The translations under genes and the position numbers were made by a program. Below, piece by piece: positions 1 to 5,350 of a stretch of DNA of 7,301 bases; the first letter of the stretch is position 1, and every line of letters starts with the position of its first letter. The stretch comes from Bacillota bacterium (GTDB lineage: Bacteria; Bacillota; Clostridia; Acetivibrionales; DTU013). Under the pieces are notes generated by a model. That model made no database searches and was not told the DNA's origin. It saw only the letters and a list, made by a program, of their open reading frames with translations. The stretch is taken from positions 1 through 7,301 of the forward strand of contig JAEZLF010000158.1 of NCBI GenBank assembly GCA_023435925.1, given 5' to 3'.

Positions 1-883
1 TGCAGCCGCCGGGGGCTTGGGCGGCGCAGACGCAGTTGTTATGGCATATATGGAGGGAATTGATCCTGAAACAAACAAGTATTCGAAAATCGATGTGCTG
101 CGTGACACATTATCTGTTATGAATTTAGAACTATATGATGAAAGCAGGGAACCCATCCCTGATAGTATTACACAAGAAGAACTGGATGCGCTGCTGTATA
201 AAAATACAGTCATTGATGTGGGGGCAATTGTTGATTCTCTGCCGTTTGCTATCAATGCCTCCTATCACGGGTACACTATCACGGTAATGGTACCGGAACG
301 CTGTATTTCAAAGTATTTTGCAAATATTGATATAACAGATACCGTTTATTATTTTAAAGGGGAGGACCACGCTGTCCTGACGGATAATCTCACTGCTGTT
401 ATGGATGAGAATGGCCTGCCTTCCGAAAATTTGAATGATACAGCTGTTCATGATGACACAGACCGGAATACGATATTTATCATTAATGTTTTCTCCTACG
501 GCTTCATTATCCTGATCTCCCTGATAGCAGCCGCAAACGTATTTAACACAATATCAACCGGTATCAACCTGCGGCGCCGCGAGTTTGCAATGCTTAAATC
601 TGTGGGCATGACACAGAAGGGCTTCCGTAAAATGATGAATTATGAGTGCCTGATGTATGGTACAAAGTCCTTAATGTGGGGACTGCCTGCCGCTGTAGGA
701 GTCACATACATGATTTACCGGAGTATCAACGCAGGCTATATTACAAGCTTCTATATTCCGTGGATATCAATGGTCGTTGCAATATTCAGTGTATTTGCGG
801 TTGTCTTTGCGACAATGCTTTATTCCATGAATAAATTAAAAGATGAGAATACAATTGATGCGCTAAGAAATGAAAATTTGTAA
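1..883 (+). CDS. ABC transporter permease, FtsX/MacB-like, C-terminal part (5' truncated by window)
   Basis: The open frame is already running at the window edge (first full codon at base 2) and ends at TAA 881-883, so about 293 C-terminal residues are visible. The first ~150 residues are hydrophilic and look like an extracytoplasmic loop domain. Three strongly hydrophobic segments follow, encoded at about 475-560, 665-725 and 750-825. Just after the first lies a basic loop, INLRRREFAMLKSVGMT, typical of the FtsX family, in which the permease coupling loop contacts the ATPase. The last residues, DALRNENL, form a short cytosolic tail. This is the usual end of large Firmicutes permeases of the MacB/FtsX class, which work with an ATPase in export of, or resistance to, peptides and other amphiphiles. 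The substrate cannot be told. The partner ATPase is presumably upstream, outside the window. No in-frame stop or frameshift is seen. Confidence 0.85.
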   Translation, partial: AAAGGLGGADAVVMAYMEGIDPETNKYSKIDVLRDTLSVMNLELYDESREPIPDSITQEELDALLYKNTVIDVGAIVDSLPFAINASYHGYTITVMVPERCISKYFANIDITDTVYYFKGEDHAVLTDNLTAVMDENGLPSENLNDTAVHDDTDRNTIFIINVFSYGFIILISLIAAANVFNTISTGINLRRREFAMLKSVGMTQKGFRKMMNYECLMYGTKSLMWGLPAAVGVTYMIYRSINAGYITSFYIPWISMVVAIFSVFAVVFATMLYSMNKLKDENTIDALRNENL

Positions 884-1003
884 GCTAGTTCTCTATCCTT
901 TATGAAATTCTCATTTCTTCGATGACACTGCTCTCGCTGCATAGATATCTCTAGCGCAAAAATATTTAGGCTTTTTATACAAAAGAGGCGGAAGTAAATA
1001 TAT

Positions 1004-1032
1004 AACGAGGCCAAGATGTCTCCCGCCTCGTT
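1004..1032 (+). terminator. GC-rich hairpin, possible terminator of the permease operon
   Basis: AACGAGGC (1004-1011) and GCCTCGTT (1025-1032) form a perfect 8-bp stem around a 13-nt loop. It is the strongest stem between the permease stop and the next promoter, but GAAACACTGC follows instead of a T-run, so it is not a canonical intrinsic terminator. An upstream GAGGCGG (985-991) can pair instead with CCGCCTC (1023-1029), giving two mutually exclusive folds. Termination or 3'-end stabilisation is inference. Confidence 0.35.
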
Positions 1033-1048
1033 GAAACACTGCTTAAGT

Positions 1049-1081
1049 AAGAAAATTTTTCTACAAACGAAAAATTTTCTT
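1049..1081 (+). promoter_or_regulatory. 13-bp perfect inverted repeat, candidate operator (copy 1)
   Basis: AAGAAAATTTTTC (1049-1061) and GAAAAATTTTCTT (1069-1081) are exact reverse complements separated by TACAAAC. The palindrome covers the place where the -35 box of the promoter at 1092-1100 should be, a normal position for a repressor operator. A related element lies at 4894-4922: over the 29 bases from 1051 to 1079 the two match at 24 positions, including the loop core CTACAA. That makes a shared protein-binding site more likely than chance. It could instead fold in RNA read through from upstream. The regulator is unknown. Confidence 0.5.
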
Positions 1082-1091
1082 TGAATCGAAG

Positions 1092-1100
1092 TGTTATAAT
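1092..1100 (+). promoter_or_regulatory. Extended -10 promoter for the YitT-family gene
   Basis: TGTTATAAT is a consensus TATAAT (1095-1100) preceded by TGn, an extended -10 element. No good -35 hexamer exists at 16-18 bp spacing (that stretch is the AT-rich palindrome), which fits a promoter that relies on the extended -10. Transcription would begin near 1107, leaving a leader of about 30 nt before the ATG at 1137. Confidence 0.6.
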
Positions 1101-1136
1101 ATCTATGCAGGGAAATATACGAAGGTGGTGCAAAAC

Positions 1137-2036
1137 ATGAAAATGAAAGAGAAGCATATGAGAAGTCTGAAGGATTATTTATGGATTATACTGGGCTCGA
1201 TCATAACAGCTGCTGCCATCAATGTATTTCTGGTTCCGCACAAGATTGCACCGGGCGGCGTATCCGGTATTGCTACAGTGATATATTATCTGAGCAATGG
1301 AAAATTCCCTGTCGGTGTCATCATGCTTGTTTTGAATATCCCTCTTTTTATTTTTGGAATGAAATATATCGGGGGAAAATTCATCGTCCGTACATTGTTT
1401 AGCACTGTATTTCTTTCCCTTGCCATTGATTTGATGGAGCCTTATACGAACATGTTCAGCGCAAAGTTTGCTCTGGAGCAGCTGACGGCAAGTCCTGATT
1501 TTATGCTATATTCCATTTTTGGAGGCTCTTTTATGGGGCTTGGCCTTGGGATGGTATTCAGGTCGGGAGCTACTACAGGTGGAACCGATCTTGCCGCGAA
1601 AATCATGCATCATTTTATACCCGGGTTAACCATTGGAAAGTTGCTTTTAATCATCGATTCGGCGGTCATCCTGTTTGCTGCAATTGCGTTCAACAGCTTT
1701 CTGCTGGCGCTTTATGCATTAATAGCCCTCTATCTGTCATCGAAGATCATTGATGTGATTCTCGAAGGTGTGAATTTCGCAAAAGCAGTTTATATCATTT
1801 CGGACTACGCGGATGATATCGCCAAAGACATCATGAAGGAGCTGGACAGAGGCGTAACCGCGCTGAACGGAACCGGAATGTATACCGGTAACGACAAGCG
1901 CGTGCTTTATTGCATTATCCATCGCGGTCAACTGCCTTTGCTGAAGACATTGGTGAAGAAGATTGATCCTGCGGCATTCATTATACTCAGTGATGTTACA
2001 GAGGTGCTGGGCGAGGGGTTTAAAACATATGAATAG
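1137..2036 (+). CDS. YitT family membrane protein (DUF161 + DUF2179)
   Basis: This is a 299-residue integral membrane protein of the YitT family, whose function is not established. The N-terminal two thirds are hydrophobic, with about six likely membrane segments near residues 15-34, 42-52, 60-76, 85-100, 124-142 and 166-200. Family-typical motifs are PHKIAPGGVSGIA (34-46) and FRSGATTGGTDLAAKI (141-156). The C-terminal ~90 residues form the soluble DUF2179 domain, including GVTALNGTGMYTGNDKRVL (239-257), a ligand-binding-like fold of unknown ligand. Length and domain order match the family. The ATG at 1137 is chosen because GAAGGTGG (1121-1128) gives a Shine-Dalgarno sequence with 8-nt spacing. 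GTG codons at 1125 and 1128 are in frame but lie on top of that site. The gene appears monocistronic, with its own promoter just upstream and another promoter after it. Confidence 0.9.
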   Translation: MKMKEKHMRSLKDYLWIILGSIITAAAINVFLVPHKIAPGGVSGIATVIYYLSNGKFPVGVIMLVLNIPLFIFGMKYIGGKFIVRTLFSTVFLSLAIDLMEPYTNMFSAKFALEQLTASPDFMLYSIFGGSFMGLGLGMVFRSGATTGGTDLAAKIMHHFIPGLTIGKLLLIIDSAVILFAAIAFNSFLLALYALIALYLSSKIIDVILEGVNFAKAVYIISDYADDIAKDIMKELDRGVTALNGTGMYTGNDKRVLYCIIHRGQLPLLKTLVKKIDPAAFIILSDVTEVLGEGFKTYE

Positions 2037-2049
2037 CGCTAGTAGCTCT

Positions 2050-2088
2050 AATTGAGACGATGAGAAGCAATGAATTGAGGCGGTGAAG
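2050..2088 (+). repeat. Imperfect tandem duplication in the yitT-tkt spacer
   Basis: AATTGAGACGATGAGAAG (2050-2067) recurs as AATTGAGGCGGTGAAG (2073-2088), with two substitutions and a 2-nt deletion. It ends immediately before the -35 box of the transketolase promoter. It may be a small duplication of no function or a pair of binding sites. No terminator-like hairpin was found in this spacer. Confidence 0.4.
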
Positions 2089-2090
2089 TC

Positions 2091-2119
2091 TTGTAAATCG
2101 GCCGACACTATAGTATACT
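2091..2119 (+). promoter_or_regulatory. Sigma-A-type promoter for the transketolase genes
   Basis: TTGTAA (2091-2096) and TATACT (2114-2119) are separated by exactly 17 bp. Each hexamer has four or five consensus bases. The predicted start near 2126 leaves a leader of about 29 nt before the ATG at 2155. Confidence 0.6.
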
Positions 2120-2154
2120 TTTACAAGAATTTTAGATTAGAAGGGGATTTGCAG

Positions 2155-3003
2155 ATGGACAAGCAAAAAATCTTAGCTTTTAAAAAGCGTGCTACCGCTA
2201 TACGCAAGCATATTATTGATGAAGTATATTCCGCTTCGTCAGGCCATCCGGGGGGTTCACTGTCCTGCACCGACATTCTGACGGTACTCTATTTCCATGA
2301 AATGCGGGTTGATGTAAGTAATCCAAAGTGGCCGGACAGAGACAGGTTTGTACTTTCAAAAGGTCATTGTGCACCTGCTCTGTATGCTACTCTTGCAGAA
2401 AAGGGCTTTTTCCCGACGGAGGATCTGAATAGCTTTAGAAATATTAACAGCTATCTTCAGGGCCATCCCAGCATGAAGGATGTGCCGGGTGTTGATATGT
2501 CTACAGGTTCACTGGGACAGGGCATTTCAGCCGCGGTTGGTATGGCTCTTGCCGGAAAGCTGGATCAAAAGGATTACAGAGTATATACGATATTAGGCGA
2601 CGGAGAGATAGAGGAAGGTCAGGTGTGGGAAGCAAGCATGGCTGCGGCTCACTATAAGCTGGACAACCTCACTGCATTCCTGGATCACAACGGACTTCAG
2701 ATCGATGGAAAGATTACAGACGTCATGTCACCTGAGTCTGTTCATGAAAAATTCAAAGCTTTTGGCTGGAAGGTCATTTCTGTAAATGGGCATGATTATC
2801 AGCAGATCATTGAAGCAATCGAAGAGGCTAAGAAGACAAAGGATATGCCTTCTGTGATTATTGCCGAGACGATAAAAGGAAAAGGTGTTTCCTATATGGA
2901 GAACCAGGCCGGCTGGCACGGTTCAGCGCCGAATAAGGAACAGAGAGATCAGGCAATCGCCGAATTGGATGAATTTTTGGCCAAGCTGCAGGAGGTAGAA
3001 TAA
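2155..3003 (+). CDS. tkt: Transketolase, N-terminal (thiamine diphosphate-binding) subunit
   Basis: This 282-residue protein corresponds to the N-terminal half of full-length transketolase. Transketolase moves two-carbon ketol units between sugar phosphates in the non-oxidative pentose phosphate pathway, in the cytosol. Visible hallmarks are SSGHPGGSLS (28-37), SKGHCAPALYA (68-78), GHPS (103-106), TGSLGQGIS (117-125), the cofactor/metal motif GDGEIEEGQVWEA (148-160) ending in DHNG (177-180; N179 is the expected metal ligand), and GWHG (253-256). The ATG at 2155 is preferred because AAGGGGA (2141-2147) sits just upstream. An in-frame GTG at 2083 would add 24 residues that do not look like transketolase and lie across the promoter. 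The C-terminal half follows after 1 nt, and the two chains are expected to form one enzyme, as in other Firmicutes and archaea with split transketolase. Confidence 0.95.
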   Translation: MDKQKILAFKKRATAIRKHIIDEVYSASSGHPGGSLSCTDILTVLYFHEMRVDVSNPKWPDRDRFVLSKGHCAPALYATLAEKGFFPTEDLNSFRNINSYLQGHPSMKDVPGVDMSTGSLGQGISAAVGMALAGKLDQKDYRVYTILGDGEIEEGQVWEASMAAAHYKLDNLTAFLDHNGLQIDGKITDVMSPESVHEKFKAFGWKVISVNGHDYQQIIEAIEEAKKTKDMPSVIIAETIKGKGVSYMENQAGWHGSAPNKEQRDQAIAELDEFLAKLQEVE

Positions 3004-3004
3004 A

Positions 3005-3943
3005 ATGGGAAATATTGCAACCAGAGAAGCATATGGCGCCGCGCTTGCGGAATTCGGTGCCGATACCAATATTGTGGTGCTTGATGCGGATTTATCAAAA
3101 TCAACGAAGACAGATACGTTTAAGAAGAAATACCCTGAAAGGTTTATTAACATGGGTATTGCAGAAGGTAACATGATGACAGTGGCCGCCGGTCTTGCTA
3201 CCTGCGGGAAAACCGTATTTGCCTCCACTTTTGCCATTTTTGCGGCAGAGCGTGCCTGTGAGCAAGTAAGGAATTCCATCTGCTATCCGAAGCTCAATGT
3301 AAAAATAGGAGCAACTCATGCCGGTATTTCCGTGGGAGAGGATGGGGCGTCTCACCAACCCATAGAGGATGTAGGAATTATGAGATCCATCCCCAACATG
3401 ACTGTTCTGTGCCCGGCGGATGCCGTCGAAACCAGAGCAGCTGTAAAGGCGGCAATTGAATACGAGGGTCCTGTGTACCTGCGGCTTGGTCGTTTGGGTG
3501 TGCCTGCCATATATGACGAAAGCGCCTACAAATTTGAATTAGGTAAGGGTATCGTGATTTCAGAAGGTACGGATGTCACCATCTTTGCATCGGGTCTGAT
3601 GGTTCACACAGCCATTGAAGCGGTGAAGCTGCTGGCTGATGAGGGCATCAGTGCGCGACTTGTGGATATTCACACGATCAAGCCCATTGATAAGGAACTC
3701 ATTATCGAATCTGCTGTGAAAACAGGAGCACTGGTGACAGTGGAAGAGCATAATATCTATGGCGGTCTTGGAAGCGCCGTGGCAGAAGTGGCATCTCAGA
3801 ACCACCCTGTACCGATGAGAATCGTCGGCATCAATGATGCCTTCGGCAGATCCGGTAAGCCTTATCCTCTTCTTGAAATGTATGGCTTGACGGCTCAGAA
3901 TATCGCAGCGAAGGCAAAAGAAGCGATAGCGATGAAAAAATAA
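3005..3943 (+). CDS. tkt: Transketolase, C-terminal (pyrimidine-binding plus C-terminal domain) subunit
   Basis: This 312-residue partner of the preceding gene completes transketolase. Residues ~1-165 are the pyrimidine-binding domain: NMGIAEGNMM (49-58) carries the glutamate (E54) that activates thiamine diphosphate, and HAGISVGEDGASHQPIED (105-122) is the classic substrate/cofactor loop. Next comes RSIPNMTVLCPAD, which separates transketolase from DXP synthase less sharply but fits well. Residues ~185-305 are the transketolase C-terminal domain, with HTIKPIDKELI and VTVEEHNIYGGLGSAVAE. GGAGGT (2991-2996), inside the end of the upstream gene, gives an 8-nt spaced ribosome site, so translation is coupled. 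No terminator was seen after the stop, and the next promoter starts only 12 nt later. Confidence 0.95.
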   Translation: MGNIATREAYGAALAEFGADTNIVVLDADLSKSTKTDTFKKKYPERFINMGIAEGNMMTVAAGLATCGKTVFASTFAIFAAERACEQVRNSICYPKLNVKIGATHAGISVGEDGASHQPIEDVGIMRSIPNMTVLCPADAVETRAAVKAAIEYEGPVYLRLGRLGVPAIYDESAYKFELGKGIVISEGTDVTIFASGLMVHTAIEAVKLLADEGISARLVDIHTIKPIDKELIIESAVKTGALVTVEEHNIYGGLGSAVAEVASQNHPVPMRIVGINDAFGRSGKPYPLLEMYGLTAQNIAAKAKEAIAMKK

Positions 3944-3954
3944 ACCAGTTGTTA

Positions 3955-3984
3955 TTGACGCGGACAACCGATTGGTGCTATGAT
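3955..3984 (+). promoter_or_regulatory. ribU: Promoter of the riboswitch-ribU unit
   Basis: TTGACG (3955-3960) and TATGAT (3979-3984) are separated by 18 bp, both close to the sigma-A consensus. Transcription would begin near 3991, about 20 nt before the riboswitch P1 stem, as expected for an RFN-controlled leader. Confidence 0.65.
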
Positions 3985-4011
3985 TACATTGATAGTTGAA
4001 ATTAAATAAAT

Positions 4012-4133
4012 AATCTTCAGGGCAGGGTGCGATTCCCTACCGGCGGTAATGTGGCAAATGCCATTAGCCCGCGAGCGAAAGCCGACCTGGTGTGATTCCG
4101 GGGCCGACAGTAAAGTCTGGATGAAAGAAGATT
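4012..4133 (+). promoter_or_regulatory. FMN riboswitch (RFN element)
   Basis: The sequence shows the highly conserved RFN blocks in order: CTTCAGGGCAGGGTG at 4015-4029, ATTCCCTACCGGCGGTAAT near 4031-4049, AGCCCGCGAGC near 4065-4075, then GATTCCGGGGCCGACAGT and AGTCTGGATGAAAGAAG near 4094-4130. The closing P1 stem is AATCTTC (4012-4018) with GAAGATT (4127-4133). The RNA binds flavin mononucleotide directly. A terminator hairpin follows 24 nt later, so FMN binding most likely favours premature termination and lowers ribU expression when flavin is plentiful. It sits in the leader of a riboflavin transporter, a standard pairing. Confidence 0.97.
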
Positions 4134-4157
4134 TGATGAATAGAATGACCACTCGTG

Positions 4158-4196
4158 TTCCCTGAGATTATTATTAATTTCAGGGAATTTTATTTT
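4158..4196 (+). terminator. Riboswitch-controlled intrinsic terminator
   Basis: TTCCCTGA (4158-4165) pairs with TCAGGGAA (4180-4187) around an AT-rich 14-nt loop, followed directly by TTTTATTTT. The ribU ribosome site starts 3 nt after the T-run. The 5' arm CCCTGA (4160-4165) is also complementary to TCAGGG at 4017-4022 in the riboswitch P1/J region, giving a plausible FMN-free antiterminator pairing. Confidence 0.85.
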
Positions 4197-4211
4197 GTGG
4201 AGGGAAAGTAA

Positions 4212-4748
4212 ATGAAAATTGGTGTTAAAAAAATGGTAACTATGTCTGTGCTAGCTGCGCTTTCGATTGTGCTAATGCTGCTGATCAGGTTTCCGCTCAT
4301 ACCGGCTGCTCCGTATCTGATTTATGAACCGGCGGATGTACCGATCTATGTGGGGACGTTTATATTCGGACCTGCCGCGGGAGTGCTTATTACGCTTGTC
4401 GTATCGGCAATCCAGGCAACTCTTTTGAGCAGTGATGGACTGGTGGGCTTCTGCATGCATGTCATAGCAACCGGTACATCTGCTATCACGGCCGGATTGA
4501 TCTACAAGAAGCTTCATACTTTAAAGGGTGCTTTACTTGCACTATTAGTAGGTGCATTGGCTAGGACTCTGATCATGATACCGACCAATCTGATTATCCA
4601 GCCTAACTTTTACGGTGTGCCGTATGAGACTGTCAAGAGTATGATCATCCCGATATTGATCCCTTTTAATCTGATGAAAGACGGAATTAACTCTGCCATT
4701 ACGTTAGTCGTATATAAATCGATCAGCAGGCTTGTGCATAAGATGTAA
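4212..4748 (+). CDS. ribU: RibU, riboflavin-binding S component of an ECF transporter
   Basis: This 178-residue, very hydrophobic protein with about six membrane segments is the substrate-capture subunit for riboflavin uptake across the cytoplasmic membrane. It relies on the shared energising module (EcfT plus two EcfA ATPases), which is not in this window and is usually encoded elsewhere. Family motifs are FPLIPAAPYLIYEPADVPIY (27-46), containing the loop that contributes to flavin binding, SAIQA (65-69), MHVIATGTSA (82-91) and IPFNLMKDGINSAIT (150-164). The length is usual for a compact RibU. GGAGGG (4199-4204) gives a 7-nt spaced ribosome site for the ATG at 4212. The FMN riboswitch immediately upstream independently supports riboflavin, rather than another vitamin, as the substrate. 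Confidence 0.95.
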   Translation: MKIGVKKMVTMSVLAALSIVLMLLIRFPLIPAAPYLIYEPADVPIYVGTFIFGPAAGVLITLVVSAIQATLLSSDGLVGFCMHVIATGTSAITAGLIYKKLHTLKGALLALLVGALARTLIMIPTNLIIQPNFYGVPYETVKSMIIPILIPFNLMKDGINSAITLVVYKSISRLVHKM

Positions 4749-4800
4749 TAAGGTAGCAGACGTCTCCCGTCAAACATATTAACCGCCCGGGATGCATGGG

Positions 4801-4836
4801 GCTGGCATCAAGCTGTGCTTGCTGCCAGCTTTGTTG
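4801..4836 (+). terminator. Probable terminator after ribU
   Basis: GCTGGCA (4801-4807) pairs with TGCCAGC (4823-4829). Inside it, after one T/C mismatch, CAAGC (4809-4813) pairs with GCTTG (4817-4821) around a TGT loop. The stem is strong and GC-rich, but the following TTTGTTG is only a weak T-run. It lies 52 nt after the ribU stop and is the best termination signal there. Confidence 0.6.
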
Positions 4837-4893
4837 AAATACGAAGAGGCTGGTTGGTGACTTTGTCATCTGCTCGCCCGATATCGCGGGAAT

Positions 4894-4944
4894 GAAAATT
4901 ATTCTACAATCGAATAAACTTCAATGGAACCTATGAACTATAGT
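4894..4944 (+). promoter_or_regulatory. Second copy of the palindromic promoter element
   Basis: Bases 4894-4922 match 1051-1079 at 24 of 29 positions, sharing GAAAATT, TTCTACAA and CGAA. The two arms, GAAAATTATTC (4894-4904) and GAATAAACTTC (4912-4922), are complementary at 9 of 11 positions. A -10-like TATAGT (4939-4944) starts 45 nt after the element begins; the TATAAT of copy 1 starts 44 nt after it. The shared sequence and spacing suggest one regulator binds both sites. The arms are less symmetric here, so this copy may be decaying. No intact gene follows it closely. Confidence 0.4.
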
Positions 4945-4971
4945 GGTTTACAACCATGTTCAACGGCAGAT

Positions 4972-5007
4972 AAAAAATATTTATATAATAATTTATAAAT
5001 ATTTTTT
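4972..5007. repeat. Perfect AT-only 14-bp inverted repeat
   Basis: AAAAAATATTTATA (4972-4985) and TATAAATATTTTTT (4994-5007) are exact reverse complements with an 8-nt loop, TAATAATT. The right arm runs into a further T and ATTTT. In RNA this would be a weak hairpin with its U-run inside the stem; in DNA it could be a bent or cruciform-prone site or a protein target. It begins about 28 nt after the -10-like box at 4939, so any transcript from there would meet it almost at once. Confidence 0.55.
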
Positions 5008-5016
5008 TATTTTGCA

Positions 5017-5130
5017 GTGATCTTAATCGAGTATTATCAGAATTATTTAAATGAACCCATTCTCATATGTATTGCAGACAAAACACAGAATGCTGAATTT
5101 AAAGCACTTGTTGAAAATATTATGATATGA
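5017..5130 (+). pseudogene. Orphan 37-codon reading frame, possible gene remnant
   Basis: From GTG 5017 the frame reads VILIEYYQNYLNEPILICIA, then DKTQNAEFKALVENIMI, and stops at TGA 5128-5130. The composition is protein-like (alternating hydrophobic/charged, DKT and EFKALVEN), unlike the low-complexity translation of the AT-rich bases around it. There is no ribosome site before the GTG, and the frame is closed by a stop 21 nt upstream (4996-4998). It looks more like the C-terminal end of a lost gene than a functional small protein. I do not recognise the family, and chance is a real alternative. Confidence 0.25.
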
Positions 5131-5178
5131 ATTTTGCTTCATTTAATGTGTAAAAAAGCAACTAAAAATATAAAAGAA

Positions 5179-5207
5179 TTGAAACGATTTTCAGTATATG
5201 ATATCAT
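5179..5207 (+). promoter_or_regulatory. Hydrolase promoter overlapped by a LacI-like operator
   Basis: TTGAAA (5179-5184) and TATCAT (5202-5207) are 17 bp apart, and the -10 is extended by TGA (5199-5201). The stretch TGAAACGATTTTCA (5180-5193) is an inverted repeat (TGAAA, 4 nt, TTTCA) with an internal CG, resembling operators of LacI-family regulators, although the CG is one base off centre. It overlaps the -35 box, where bound repressor would block RNA polymerase. The LacI-type gene after the hydrolase is the natural candidate. The leader to the ATG would be about 135 nt. Confidence 0.45.
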
Positions 5208-5350
5208 TGCACAAACAGCTTATAAATGAAATGTAAAAAAATTTTATAAACATTTTATATTACATTACAAACTGTTATTACTACAACCAAAGCGGTGTTT
5301 AAGGTATAAGCGGAACGATAAAATAATAAAAAAGTAAAAGGGGGATATGA

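Larger units (their letters stand above)
4749..5350. other. Long gene-poor spacer between ribU and the hydrolase
   Basis: About 600 nt with no convincing protein gene on either strand. In order it holds a GC-rich terminator-like hairpin (4801-4829), a small hairpin GGTGAC-TTT-GTCATC (4856-4870), a palindromic promoter-like element related to that at 1049-1100 (4894-4944), a perfect AT-only inverted repeat (4972-5007), an orphan 37-codon frame (5017-5130), and the promoter/operator region of the hydrolase (5179-5207). The part after about 4970 is markedly more AT-rich than the flanking genes. The rest, including 5208-5335, shows nothing I can assign beyond a loose ATGTAA/TTACAT pair (5231-5236, 5260-5265). 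Confidence 0.7.

Noticed and set aside
1049..1081. CodY box interpretation of the AT-rich palindrome
   Set aside because: The CodY consensus AATTTTCWGAAAATT has its half-sites 1 nt apart; here the similar half-sites are 7 nt apart, so the match is only partial.
1737..2108. 123-codon minus-strand open frame antisense to the end of the YitT gene
   Set aside because: It overlaps a clearly recognisable gene in full, its translation is rich in Cys/His/Leu without family motifs, and it has no ribosome site. It is a shadow frame.
2083..2154. Extended N-terminus of the transketolase subunit from GTG 2083
   Set aside because: The added 24 residues resemble no transketolase, overlap the -35/-10 boxes, and have no ribosome site, while ATG 2155 has a good one.
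3560..3967. 135-codon minus-strand open frame antisense to the transketolase C-terminal subunit
   Set aside because: It mirrors a strongly conserved coding region, has no recognisable domain, and begins within the ribU promoter area. It is a shadow frame.
3952..4152. Minus-strand open frame across the FMN riboswitch
   Set aside because: The region is explained by the riboswitch and promoter. The frame reflects structured RNA, not protein coding.
4801..4829. tRNA or other structured RNA gene in the ribU downstream hairpin
   Set aside because: Only one long stem is present, with no cloverleaf arms or conserved tRNA bases. A terminator fits better.
5179..5193. Catabolite-responsive element (cre, CcpA site)
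   Set aside because: With the cre consensus TGWAANCGNTNWCA, the central CG falls one base out of register. A LacI-paralogue operator is a better description than a true cre.
4749..5350. CRISPR array, insertion sequence or attachment site in the long spacer
   Set aside because: No regularly spaced repeats, no transposase fragment, no terminal inverted repeats with target duplication, and no tRNA end were found.
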